From positions 1,116,220 through 1,180,219 of the forward strand of contig JAJHZJ010000121.1 in NCBI GenBank assembly GCA_023548195.1: a DNA stretch of 64,000 nt, in the 5' to 3' direction. Position numbers and translations under genes: made by a program. The notes beneath the pieces are model-generated. The model saw nothing but the letters and a program-made list of their open reading frames with translations, did not search any database and had not been told where the DNA came from. This DNA is from Bettongia penicillata ogilbyi (Eukaryota; Chordata; Mammalia; Diprotodontia; Potoroidae). Of the stretch, positions 25,001 to 39,500 are shown in pieces. Position 1 is the first letter of the stretch. Every line of letters begins with the position of its first letter.

Positions 25001-28000
25001 ATTATTCCTTCAGTATCTTTTGGAGTGAAGTTCCTGTTTCACATTTGAGGACCTTTTTTTTTTCAAATGAGACTAAAGAGTTGGAATTATTGTGCAATCT
25101 TGAATAGACTCGAAAATTTACATACTATGCTTCTCCTTATAGAATAATTATAATTTTGGATTTTCCATGTGTGACTGACTGGCAATAAATTATGCATCAG
25201 CTGATGTATATGCTGATGTGCTTAAGGGAGATCAGTTTATCTCTCTTTTTGCTAGGCAACTCCCTGAATATTTAGCACTTACATGAAACAGTCTTGTCAG
25301 TGATGTTTTACCCTTACATTCTGGCAAAAATTTAGAAGTACAGACAAACCAGTAGTAAAACGATCTGTTAATTATGCCAGTGAAACTGAAAAATACAAAG
25401 TAGCCATTCATTTTTTTATATTACTTGATTTGGAGTATTAGAATCTTTCTAGGTGTGAATAATGTGAGTTTCCTTAATGTCTGAAAGTGTCCAATTGGTA
25501 AAATTGAAGTCACAATTAGAAAGTTGCCTTGTTTTGTGGTTTTTTTTTTTTCTTTCCTTCTCTGAACTTTCCCAGTTCCCTCATTCCACTGTAAAAATAG
25601 ATGCTCTTGCATCTGATTTAGAAATCACTGTTTAGCCACATCTTTCTTAATTTGGTTTAAAGGGCTTACTATGGCAAATTCAGTTTCTGTTTCATTTCCC
25701 TCTAAATCCATCATATTAAATATTGATAAACTCAGCTTCAGTGAGCTAAATTGATATTTTAGTTTGGGTACTGAGTGGTATACTGGAGAGAAGTGGAGTA
25801 AGGCTAAATAAATAGTTCAGTTCCCATCTCTGACACTAGCTGTGTGCAATTTGGTATGGATACATTACCGAACCTTTCTGAACCTCTAAAGTAGGGAATG
25901 TATAATAGCTCCAGTGCCTGTTTTACTTTGAGGCAGCTATTAGTGTTTTGGAGAGAATGCTGGGCAAGTTAAATGCTCTCTGCTTTGGGGTCCATAGCCT
26001 CACCCCAAATCACCTGCCACCTCTTTCAGAAGGATGCTGATCTTTCTGTTTTACATTACTCACAACTCAGCTAATAATAGTAAACAGTATTTCTCACATA
26101 GACATTTTCTTGTGAAGTCTCTTTAATTATCCCAGGACAGTCTTCTTTCCATTTATAAGTCTAAAACAGTTGTATTGGCCAAAATGCAAAGGAATAGTGC
26201 TGAGGATTATACCTGTATCCAGGAGGAAGGTGACCATGAATTTTGACATGAAAATAGACATAAAAACTAATGCTGTCAACTTCTAGATCAGTGGTTCCCA
26301 AGTCTTTAGATGGAGGGTCCCCTGAGAAGTACTAAACCTATTTCAAGAGCTGCCTTTCTTTATGTGCATTTTGATCTTTATTTAGATCCAGAAAAGAAAG
26401 TAATATGACTTAATATAAAATTTTAAAAAAAAAATTAAGTTATCTTGAATAATGAATGTTTTACACATAGAGTAATTCAGATGTCTATAATAGAGGCTTT
26501 TATAATTTATGAAGTACCTGTTCCATTTAAAAGCATTACTAAATTTATAATATGCTAAAAACTTTTTTTTGCTTTACTTAGCTGACGAATTCTAGCAGTA
26601 CAATTAGTGGGGATCCATGATATTTTCTGACTTAAGTGTAACCGTACCTGTTTCCTACTATTTTTCAAAGCATACAGTGGTTTGTTTGTTTTTTGAAACA
26701 GACTTTTTTAGGCCAGTAGGAAACTAACCTACTATAACATTGTTTCTGTGGGAAAATGGATTCTAACTTCCAGACAGCCAGCTTGTAAATGCACCTTCAG
26801 AATACAGCCCGTTGATAAGTTGAACGCTTATTCTTTGAATGCTACATAATTCTGTCTTTTTTCTTAAACCTTTGCAAATGCCTCTTATCTGCCCAGTAAT
26901 GAATTCATGAGTTTTTTTAACTGATAGAATTTGTATTATTTGGGTGATAGTTGAATTTCAGAATCCTTTTCACAAAGACTTAAAGACTTAATATAAAGAG
27001 AACATATTTATAAAGCACAGTTAATAATCCAGTACATTTATTAAATTAAAATCACCTGTGTCATTCGTTTCCCCCCCCAAAAAAGTCTAAAGTACTTGGA
27101 GACAAGACAACCCCTTTAGTACTGAACTCTCTTGGTGCAACTTCCTTTTCTACTTCAATGGTGATCTAAGTGAAATGTAGTTATTTGAAGCTACTTCATC
27201 ATCCACATCCCCAAAATGGTGGTTGTCATCCTGTTTTATACGCAGATTATCAGTGTGAACTTTAAGTAACTGAAGAATGTGAATCCTTAAACTGAAAACC
27301 TCTTAGAAAGTAAGAAAGGTTGAGGGAGGTCTTCTTGACTTTTTTTTAACTGTATTGATTGTTGAAAAGTTAACCTAAGAAATAAAAATCCCTCTGTGCT
27401 GTGAAGCTAAAAAAATTTCTTTAAAATATGAAAAAAAATTCAAATAGTTTTGAGTCTAAATGAAAGTGATAATAGAGGTTAAAATTTATTCAGGTTTTAC
27501 TTTAAAAAAGGCTATTTTTTTAATGTACAAATAGTTACATTTAAGAGGAACATTTTGGTACCTGCAAATTTAATATGAGATAGTGAACATTATGAATACA
27601 CATGGGTGGACCCTTTTTTGGCAATTAAACTTACCTTCTGAATTTATTATACTACTATTAAACTATAATACAATATTATATTGACTTCATTTTTTTCTAA
27701 ATGAGGAGTCACCCTTTAAGAAACTTCAGTTTTTAAGTCTAATTATACATTTACTGCCTAAATTTCTCTGCTTCCAGATGAAGATGGCAATAACCAGTGG
27801 CCAGAAGGTCTGAAGTTCCTTTTTGATTCAGTCAGTTCTCAAAATGTGGGACTGCGGGAAGCTGCCCTTCACATTTTCTGGTATATTCATGGATTTAGTT
27901 ATTGATGTATTTTTTGGAAGAAAATAAAACATTTCATATTTGTTTCAGCCCCTGTATAGGAACTCTGAACTTAAATTGTTCAGCTTTTTATGGTCTTAAA

Positions 28001-31000
28001 AATACTTTGGAGTGTATGTATGTACATTAGTATATATGTACATATTAATTCTCTTGCACTTTGTATTAAAGGTAGATAATAACGTCTTATTACATTATGC
28101 TTTCTATAGACCTCTTCTAATAATCATAAGTGGAATTATCTTACTTTTCTCTGTAATTTGTGGCTCAAACAGTAACAAATTAATCTTTCTCTTTTCCTTT
28201 TGTGACAGTAGTGTCCGGTAGTGTCTGCTATATCCAGGTTTTTAAAACCTGTAGTGTTCCAATTTAAGAAAATATATTTTTTTTTTGCAAGTGTGTGACA
28301 CATATTTATATGTTTATACAAATTTTTTTAAAATGATGCATTAGGGATATTTATCTACATTACCAAACAATCATTTTACTAATGGGGTTATTTTCATACC
28401 CTGGTTAAAATTAAGATATGATTTGATTAACACACCAAGAAACATAATCTATGTTCACTAAGTTATGCCTTTACTTTCAGTTAAGCATTTAAAGAGAAGA
28501 GAAATGTAGGTGTCTGATAAGCCTGCTCTTATTTTTCTGCTTTGCTTTATCATATTTCTAATTTAATTTTATTATCTTGACCACCTGACCTCAAACATCA
28601 ATAGATAGGTACGTTTAGTTTTTCATTGACTTGAATATAGAAGACTTTCAAATAACCTGCATTACTGGGAGTAGGATCAAGTATTCAGAAGCCCCTCCCC
28701 CAGTCGTCATTCCTGCTTCAGATTTGATCCCTGTTCCTATTCATTACTTAAACCAGAAGCAACTTCCAACTAGGAACCAAAGTGATCACAGAGGTGAAAA
28801 ACAGGGAGAAGTGGCCCTGGGCCAGCCTAAGGAACCACCTTTGTGGTGTTACCTTTGCTCCCGTTTTCTACCCCAGCCCAAAATTATGTTGTTGGAAGTG
28901 GTAGGCAAGGATCAGTGGTTAAGATCATTTAAACTTAATGTGAACGTTTGACATGAAGACGTAGTTATTACATATATTTTGTAACATTTTCAGGAACTTT
29001 CCTGGAATTTTTGGAAATCAACAACAACATTATTTGGATGTCATCAAACGGATGTTGGTTCAGTGTATGCAAGACCAGGAACATCCAGCGGTAATAAAAA
29101 TTTACATTTCTTGAAATATACAGTGTAATATAGCATCTTATTGGTAAAGAAATGAATTTAGCAAATAATTCATGGTATTTTCACTTCCAAATGGATTAAT
29201 AACTAGGATTTATTAGTAAAGTAAGTAGAAAGGAAGTTTACACAGTAGTATCCAGCATTGGAGGATTTGAATTCACAGCAGAAAAAAAAATTATTTCTCC
29301 TAATCCACACTGTTTTGACTCTTCAGATCAGGACATTATCTGCAAGAGCTGCAGCTGCATTTGTGCTTGCGAATGAGCATAATGTTGCATTACTCAAACA
29401 TTTTGCAGACTTGCTACCTGGAATCTTACAGGTAAGAAAATAATAGCAAGGATGTTACTGTACAATTTTTGGTTTAAATATACAACTGTGCTTTATAAAA
29501 TGTATTTTGTGAAGTTTTAAATATTACAAGTTTAGGGTTATGGAAGGATATATATTATATGCATATAAATGTACATAGATGAGTCTTAATTAGATTTAAT
29601 TGTTAGTCCTAAGTTTTTTCTTTTAACCAGTTTTCAAAGAAAATGTTTATTCATTGCATACAGGTGCAAAGTTTCTAAATTGTCTTTGGATGCTTTAGTT
29701 TTTTTAAACCTGAGCCATACCATCTCCATAACATTTTATACCTTTCCCAGTGCCTAAATTTGCACTGATATGACCAAATATCAAAGTATGTTGGGCTTGG
29801 TTAGGTTCTTTGTAGTACTCCAGTGTTCCTCAATCTCTATCCTCAAGAGATGTTAGTATACCTACCTGCACAAGAAGAGACAGCCCATTCACTTCTCTTA
29901 TCGTTATGAGGGACTTTCCCATGAGTTCTGTAAATTGAGATAACCAAAGCCTCGTGACATAATGGTCTTTTTGGCCTTGGAGAGAAGATGATAAAAACAG
30001 ACTACTAGTTTCTTTCCCTTATAGGTGGGGAAAGGAAAAGGATTACAGAACAGTCTTACCATTTTGCTCAAAACTTTTCTAGCTTCTTTTCTTAATATAT
30101 AGTATTGATTTAATTTAGTTTATTGAACAAAAAGCTCACATTGAAAGTGCCAAGCACATACTATTTTCTCTTTTTCTTTTTTTGTTTGTTCTTTCTTGTG
30201 ATGTCTTGCATTGAAAGTGAATACTGAGAACCAAAAATAAACAAAAATATATTTTTTTTAAAATGCCAAGGACTTTTAAAAAATGGGATTCTTACTTCCT
30301 ACTTCCTCCTTTGCTGCCATTTCACTATCGCCATTGGGAAAGTGGGGGGAGGTAAGGTAAAACTGTGAGAAATTAAAAAAAAATTTTTTTAGGTCGCTGT
30401 AGCCAGAGAACATCATGTAGTGGTGAACATGTTTGTACTCTCCCTATTTAGCCTTTTAAGAATATCATGACCTGTCAGAGGAAGAAATTAAAGCTATCTG
30501 TAGTTATATGAAAAAATGTTCTAAATCACTATTGATTAGAGAGGTGCAAATCAGAGAATATCAGAACCATGGTTTTGAATTTATTTTTATCCATATAAGT
30601 ATATGTATTGGAAATTTGATACCGTATTCATGGTTATCCACATTTTGAAATACTCCTTTGTAACTCCATAGAATTAACCAGTTTAATCCCTAAATTTCAT
30701 TACTGGTTGGTCCTTCACCAAGATACTACATGCAGATTCTTTCAAGTGTTGTTGAACAAAGAAGAATTTTTGATGGGCTAGTCCTTGTGAATCCCATATC
30801 ATCTCTACATGGTAATGAGATATTGTAGTAGGATTTTGTGGAGTCAGTTAAGTCAACAAGCATTTAGTCAGAAGGTGATGAATATAACAACACCTACACA
30901 CACACACACGTACACACAAACCCAGAAGAAATGAAATAAACAAAAATCAAAGAATAAACCAGATGTGCACACTGTTGAACTAAAGTAAGCCCAAAATTTT

Positions 31001-34000
31001 CATGTTTTTTGAAAAGGATAAAGATGAGGATGTACTGTAAACAATTGCAAGAAATTGAAATAAATAGTTGAGCTTCAGAAATGGGAAATGGAACAAGATA
31101 CATATACTGACCTTATTTATTGCCATTTCCTGAAAAAGTTTAATTGATTCGCCTCAAGAGTATGTCCAAAAGAACCCTTGCACCAGCTAATACTTAGCTT
31201 TGCCAGTTACTACCACATTTCCTTGCCAGCATGGAAGACATGGCAGCCAAAAGTAACACTGGTTTGGAGAGTTGGAATTGAAAACCCCTGGAGTATAGGA
31301 GAAAAAAGATTTACTGGTAATATTATTGGCAACAGAGTTTAGCAAAAAATATTTTCATTTGTCATATAACATTCAACTTAAAGTGCCAAAAAACAAGTAC
31401 CAAATGATTTTATAGATTAATAATATCTTCATTCATAGTTTACATTTAAAGCTACTGAGAGTTTATGTGATTTTTTACAAAGTGTTAGATGTAGATTGAT
31501 AAAGAACTTTTTTTCTCCAAAGTGGATAACAGCTGAGTTCTGTAGATAAAATTCTATAGCATACAGTGGTGGCTAAGTTATTGAAATCCATTAATAAAGT
31601 GGAATAGTTAAAGTTATTATCAGCTTGTATATTTTAAAGATACAATACTGGTAATCATAACCAATATCAACTCCAATGTTGAATTAGTGGATGTGTATGG
31701 GTATGCATATGGGTGTGGACAAAACAGAATATGACTTATGGTATGCCTTCCTCATAGGTTGACTAAGGGTACGGCACAAATGATTGTTGAATTGAACATA
31801 AGAGGTAATCCTGGGAGTGATGAGAAATTTTTATTTTACCCTCGTTCCATGTGTTACAAAGAGTACCAGAGTTGGAGACTAGAGAGACTTTGTTTCATAT
31901 CTCATTTCAAACACCAATTGTCTAAGGACAAATCAGTTAATCTCTCTGAACCTCAGTTTAACTCATCTATGGAATAGGGATAATAATATATTACATTCTA
32001 GGGCTTTTGAGAGAAACCATTGTGATAATGTATCTTATTAAACACATTTTCACATTAGTCATGTTGCATAAAAATTAAAATGAATGGGAGAAACCATGAG
32101 ACACAAGAGAAAATACTTGCATTCTAATTTCATAGTTCTTTTTCTCGACGTGGGTGGCATTTTGCCTCAGAAGTCCTTTGGGAATGTTTTAAATCATTGC
32201 TGTGAAGGGCTAAGTCTACCAGAAAAATGCCTCCACCCTAGGGTTGTTACTGTGTACAATGATCTGGTTCTGCTCCTTTCACTCAGCATCAGTTCTTATA
32301 AGTTCTTCCAGGCCTCTCTGAAGTCTTCCTGTTCATCATTTCTTATAGCACAATAGTATTCCATTACATTCATATTCTACAGCTTGTTCAGCCATTCTCC
32401 AAGTGATGGGCATCCCCTTGATTTCCAGTTCTTGGCCATCACAAAGAGAGCTGCTATAAATATTTTTGTACATGAGCACTTGCATATCTTAAAAGCAGTA
32501 TATAAATATCAGCTGTTAAAGGAGGCAGCTCAAGATCTTATAATTGGCACAAATGTAGTAAAATACTAGATTTTGCTTTAAGAGGAATGATTGCACAGCA
32601 TCTATAGCTTCTGTAAAAGTTAACAGATTTTTAGATACCTAAATTGGTGGTTAATAGCTGTCCTTGATTAAAAATACCCAAAATGTTTTTACGTGGAAGA
32701 AAAATTAAATCATTTTGAACTTAGATTTGCTATATGGAGGGAATTTAATTGACAACTTTAGTAGAGCAACCTTACTGGATATTTCTAATTAGAAGCATCA
32801 AATGACAAGCCTGAAACTAGAGAAATCTGGCTTATTAAATAAAGGAGATGTTTAACGTAATATCCCAAGTGTCTTCTGGAAACTTCAGAAATCAATGTGG
32901 ATTCTTCGTTATCTTCATTTAATAAAAATTTATTAATTTCTTATAGCAATCAAATCAGAAGTTTAGTGACTATTAGAGCCTAGACTTATTTTCTTTTATC
33001 ATGAATTTAATAAATGTTAATTTACTGTTATCAAATAATTTAGTAGCTTTTTATTTTGATTAGTCTCTAATTTTGGCATAAGATCATAGACTTAGAAAAA
33101 CCCTATTGTTTTGATTAATATTGTTATTGATTAATTAATTAATTGATTGTATCAATACTGTTACTTTACAGATAAGGAAGCCAAGGCCCAGAAAGATTAA
33201 TTGGTCTACCTAATAACACACAGGAAGTGGTAGAATTCATACTTGAATCTGTGTCTTAGGACTGCAAATCCAGCATTCTTTCCTCTGCATTACAGTCTCC
33301 CAACACATGCATTTCCCATTATAGTTGCGCAAAGGAAAGCACAAATGTAAAAAGCTGGTTAGAAGATAATCAAGAATCTTATATTTTGGTCACTCAAAAT
33401 GATTAGATTTTTTTTTTCTGATTATCATTGTAAAGAATATTATTCTACAATGGTTACTGAATGAATAATTGTGTGACTAAAATAAAAAGCAAATCATGGC
33501 AATGTTTATAGTCATTTAACTGACATGGATGTTTTGAGAAATAAGGCACTATATAAATAAGTGTTTCCATTTCATCTTTTGTAGGCTGTAAATGACTCGT
33601 GCTACCAGAATGATGACTCAGTCCTTAAATCCCTTGTTGAGATTGCTGATACTGTTCCAAAGTATTTACGTCCCCACTTAGAAGCTACTCTACAGCTGAG
33701 TCTAAAGGTAAACTTTATCACTAGAAGAACATTTTTTTCCTAAATATTCTTTACTTGTACATGTACTTAGATCTTCTTGTTTTATAGTTATGTGCAGATA
33801 CTAGCCTCAATAATATGCAACGTCAACTTGCCCTTGAAGTAATAGTGACCCTCTCTGAGACTGCTGCTGCTATGCTGAGAAAACACACAAATATTGTTGC
33901 ACAGGCTAGTAAGTAAAAAGGCTTTGTAAAATACTTTGTTTGGCTTAAATGATACTTAATTGAGAGAAAGTTGAAGGTTCTTGAATGATGTCTTCATTTG

Positions 34001-36488
34001 TACACCAGTTAGAAGTTTGGTCGGTTTTATCCACTACATAATTGAATTTAAAAGTAGGAGCTCATTTCACTATCCATATGAAAGGATCACTTGAATTAAA
34101 GATTATTATGTCAAATTATATTTGGGAAAGCAAGTAGATTTGTTGACACTCCCTTCTTTATTACTATTTCCTGTGCTAAGCAGAACAAATAGATGTTACT
34201 TTGCCCCTTTTTTGCAATTTATATCAGAATAGGAACCCTTCCCATAACATCCCTGACAAATGATTGTCCAATCTTTGTGAGTTCTAGTAATTTTTTAATA
34301 TCTGTCTCCCAAGACAGCCCATTCTACTTTTGGACAGCTCTTGCCATAAAACTTCTCCTTACATCAAATCTAAATTTGCAACCTATTAGCAGCTTCATTA
34401 CTAGTTCCACTCTCCAAAGTCTGAAATAGTCTCACGCTTTTTCACGTAGTAGCCTTCAATTACTTTAAAAAAGCACTTCCATTCCCCCTCCCTTCTATAA
34501 TTAAATGCTGCACTACCCTGGTACTGTAACAGAGCCTCATTTGACATTGTCTTCAGTCCTTTCATTTTCCCTTTCCAATTTGTCGTTATCCTTCCTAAAA
34601 TGTGATATGTAGATATGAACATGGTGTTCTAGATAGTCTGACTAGAGCAGAGTACTGTGGGACTACTTTTATTAAATGCAACCTGAGAATCTGTTATCAT
34701 TTTTACTTGCTGTTATCACATAGTTTTTTCATTGAGTTTGCAGTCCCAGGACCTTTTCACTGAAACTTTTGTCTAGACCAGGAATGCTTCACCTCAGATT
34801 TATGAACTTTACATATTTTTCTAGTTATATTCTAATATAATTCTTTTCACTTGGCAACTCTACATATTTTATTTTATGTATATGCATTGGAATTTTGCCA
34901 GAAATTAAAGTGAGGCTTATTGAACATAGTTTGAATCTTCCATTTTTTTAAGAAAGGGAAGTTGCATATGCATGTCTTCTTTTCTAAAGCCCCTCTTTTT
35001 GTTTTCTTTAATTTCTGAAAAGTCACTGATAACAATTATTCAGTCATTTATATAACTTTAAGTTCCCTGGCATAGATCCTTTGAACCTCCTGGTTTGAAC
35101 ACATTGAGAGTAACCAGGTCCTTTTCAGTTCTCATATAATCTTTGGCATCATATTCCTGTTAACCATTTTTGTTATGTTTTTGTAGTCTAAGGGTTTTTA
35201 CTGGTAGACAAAATAGAAGATAAGAGTTGCTTATTTCTACCCCTTTTTTTGATGATATGTTATCATTCTATTTATTTACTCATAGCATTCATCTTTTCCC
35301 TTTTTTGTCCTCACCACAACTCTTTTTTTAGTTACTAATTTTTCAAAATTTTGAGTTCCAAATTTTCTTCCATGCTGCTTGTTCTTCACTGACTGAGGAG
35401 GCAAACAATATGATATCAACTACACATCCTCACTACTTTTTAAAAAGCAAAAAGGAAAGCCCATCTTATTCATCTTCATACTCATTGTCATCTCAGCACT
35501 CATGTCATTAGCCTTCTCAAAAGACCATACTGTTCTTGTATATTTTTGATTCCATTTACTTGCTATTACTTCCATCTTCCATATGCATCATTTTAAAATC
35601 TTAACTCATTTCTTAATTCATATGTATCCCTACAACAAGTCTTTATCTAGCTTCAACTTTTCTTCCTCACTGGAATCATTTTTGTTCTTCATGGAGGTAT
35701 CATGGCAAGGGTAGAGGGTTGGTCTTGACCTTGGAAAAATACAGTTTTAAAACCTGACCTGGAAACTTTAACTGTATGGCCTTAAGCAAGTCACTTGATC
35801 TCTGAGACTCAGTTTCCTCATTGATGAGACTTAATATCTTCATCTCTAAGGAACTGGAATCTTGACCTCAGGATTGAAATCTATGGCCCCGTTCCTTTAC
35901 TTTAAAATTCTTGGCTATAGGGCCTGATCTGTTCTTTATTTCTTGAAAGCTACTCTACTCAATTGTAGACAAATAGTAGATGTTCATGAAATCCAAGTTG
36001 TAGTGTCCTTTTTCCCAAGGTCCTTGACTTTTTAATTTTAGTAAACAGTGGTTTTTCCTTGTTGGTAATACTTAGGTCAGGAAAGATCTTTGCCCTCATC
36101 ACTTGGTCCTGTTTTTGAGGAATGAAGCTATCAAATAAATCAAAGCATTTATCAACTGGTTCTGCTTTTCAAAGGGGAAAACCCTTTGATGAGGATAGTG
36201 AGAAATATATTGGATAGAGAGTTCAAAGACTTAGACTCAGATCTAGCTGTGCTAGTTGTGTGACCTTAGACAAGTGACTCTAGCTCTTTGAGAACCCAGA
36301 TCTGTAGAATGAGGGAGACTAGGTGACTTCTGATACGTATTTTGGATTCTGATCAATTTGAGAGTCCCTTCTTAAACCCTGTTCCTAGGGTTGTAGAAAG
36401 GAACAACCCGTAAGGTTATAAGGTTATATTACCTTCATCGTTTTGTTTGGGTAAGCTAAACAGTAAAGAATTCAAGGCATCCATATAT

Positions 36489-36528
<40 letters not shown>

Positions 36529-39500
36529 TTGTGGGATTTTTTTTTTAACTCCTTCAAAACATTTTATTTGCTCACCCCATACAAGCAAAACTTAAGGAAT
36601 GCATTGAATTTCTTGTACAAACCAAAAGGACAGGAACATTGTAGTGTTACAGAATACTCAGGCTAGAGTAGCAGTTATCTCCTGATGAGGCCCAGGGAAC
36701 TGGAGAGTCATGAGAAGTTCAGTGGGCTTTTCTTTTCAACCACTCATCTCATCTTGTGTCTTTTGAGTTATTTGTCCGCAGTATTTACAAGTAGGTGCTG
36801 TTATATCTTTTTATTACTTTCACTTGAAATTAATCCTGTGGCAACGTAAAATGATGATATGCAGGTTCATTGTCAGTATTTTAGTATGTGGTATGTGTAG
36901 TTTATGACAGTAGATGATAGAAGGATAGAAGTAGTTACACAGTTCCTGCCTTGAGATGAAAATAAAGTTTTGGGCCATGATAATATTTATAGGCTTTAGT
37001 CAACAATATCCTATTGTTACCTATATTTGAGTGCATTTTGGGTAATTGTTTTCCCAAAAAAAGTTGTAAAGCAAGGTTAATACTTTTCAATATACCAAAA
37101 TCCTTGAAAAGTTTCTTGGTAGAAAGATTTCTATACACTATGAACCTGTACATTGTCACAAATATCTCATTAGTATACCCTCAATACCTTTGCTTTGTAT
37201 CCTGATGGTAACAAGAATAGTGATCATCTTCACCTGAGTATCTATTATGATACTCTCTTTTAATTTTCAGAAGCTTTTAGGCCCATTACAACTCCTAAGT
37301 TCTCAGTTCTACTTTAACTCTCTCACAGTTCACCTTTTTGTCAAACCAAAGTGAATTCGAGGTCACAATTGATAGCCTCTAAAATGCAGCTAGCTATTCC
37401 ACCCTTGGCTAGTCAACAGCTTTGGTTCTTCTACCCAAGCACCCAGTGTTTACCTGTTTTGCCCCACTATCTCCCAAGTAGAGTCTGGATTTTCTCTGTC
37501 AACAAACTTTACCTCCCATTTATACTTTGATACTAAGAAACTAAGGCTTTCTGTGAGGCTGTGTATTTACACAACCACTTGTTGTATTTACAGAGCCATT
37601 AACAACATTAAGCAGGAAATGCCTGTATTTCTCATATGCTGTTTTCTCTGTGCCAATTTAAGGACAAGATTTGAAACTCGATAACTAAAAATTGACCACG
37701 TATCCTTTCAGTGATAGTTGTGTTTGAAGCGTTGAACTCTTGAGTTGATGTTTAGTTATACTTCCTCTTTCATTATTGTATATATTGAGTTATACACTCA
37801 TTTTAATAGCCAAAAAATTTGCTGTCCTTTATATTTCTTGGAAGTAATAATGAATTGAAATTATATAGTATCTGTTTGACAGAGCACTTCACAGGCATCT
37901 CATTTGATCATCACAGCAACTTTTGAAAATAGTCTGCCTATTTCTCTCATGTTACAACTGAAGTTGCTAAGGCTCAAAGAAATAGTGATTTGGAGGCATG
38001 GTCTCAGCTTGTAAATATCAGGCAGGATTCAGACCAAAGTCTCTAATGAATCCAAATCTGGAAGTCTTTCCACTGTGTCACACATTCCCACTGGAATATT
38101 TGAATTTTATCAAATACTCTTTCAGACAAATTTTTTTACTTTCTTGTGTGTGTTGGGTGGAGGGGAATATCAAATTAAGAAACCTGTTTCTGTTTTCTGT
38201 TAAGTTCCTCAGATGTTAGCAATGATGGTAGACCTAGAAGAGGATGAAGATTGGGCAAATGCTGATGAACTGGAAGATGATGATTTTGACAGGTAATTTG
38301 CTCAGAAAACTTGAACACATGGCCCAGTAAAACTGAAGAGTGGGAGTGAAAGCTTATGAATTCTAATTCCAGCTCAGCTCACTGACTTCTGGTGTGATTT
38401 TATACCATTTATCCCAGAAACTGCTTTGGAGGAGTAATAAATGAGTAATTACATTTTGTTAAGCATGTTTTAGAGTAATAGGCAAAGAGGATTAGAATTT
38501 GTTATCTAGCTTCAATCTAGAGTATTTGTTCATTATTCTGTGAATCAATCTTTTATCTCTAGCTCAGTCCTTTTTTATGTCCTCTATTCTTTTACTCATC
38601 TTTCTGCTCAATTCACTTGATTTTTAGACTTTAGGAAAAATAGTTTATTTTTTGTTCTACAACAAACAAACATTTGAATGTCTACTGGTACTTGGCATTG
38701 TATTAGACATTATACTGTTCTTAATGTTGATTTTTTTTTAACAGCATATTAAGAATCTTTTGAAATTATCAGAGTATTCGTATACTTCCTAAGCACTGAT
38801 TTCTTTATATATCAAATAGCATGGAACCTTTTCTGATATTCTTTACACACCAAAACCCTTGGAGACCCTGACTTGAAGTGTATCATATAGCTTTCATTTA
38901 ATCTTTAATTAAATTATACATACTTGATTGATAATAAACATTAGGTAGCTATGTAAGTAAGGATTTGACAGCCTGTCATTTTTAACATTATTTGTGAATA
39001 AGCAAGAAAGGTCTAACAGTCTGTCATGTAACATTGTGTCTGAATGAGCAAGGAAACCTGTGCAAAGTCAACTTTGTTCCCCAGAATACAGTGAATGATT
39101 GTAGTAACAGACTACATCATTAAGTTGACATTTTTTGAAGATGAATTTAGAGCTGAGTTTCACTAACTTGTTCCTGTTACTATTTTGCTTGACTTGATTC
39201 TTAGTTTTCCCTCTACCTATGAGGTGTACCACAGACTTCTTTCCAGATTCTCTCGCCACTTCTTTATTGGTATCATTCTCTTTCTGATTGTTTTTGGTAC
39301 CACCTATTTACTCATTTATTCATTGAGCTTATTGGATTATTGTTGGGGGGAACCTAGTTGGAGCTCTTAGTGTTGTGATGAATGCCAAATTTGATAAGTG
39401 AATACTCTCTCCCACAGGCTTTCTGTAGTTAGAGGGTTTCATGTAGCAAAATTCTCAGTAGACACTGTTTGAACATTTTAATTAGGTAGAGGTAAGCATG

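Noticed and set aside
28631..28951. 106-codon open frame in intron 4
   Set aside because: No recognised domain, no conserved context, and it sits in an intron without splice signals that would join it to IPO5 in frame.
36491..36527. GT repeat as a possible regulatory Z-DNA element
   Set aside because: Ordinary microsatellite deep in an intron; nothing around it supports a function.
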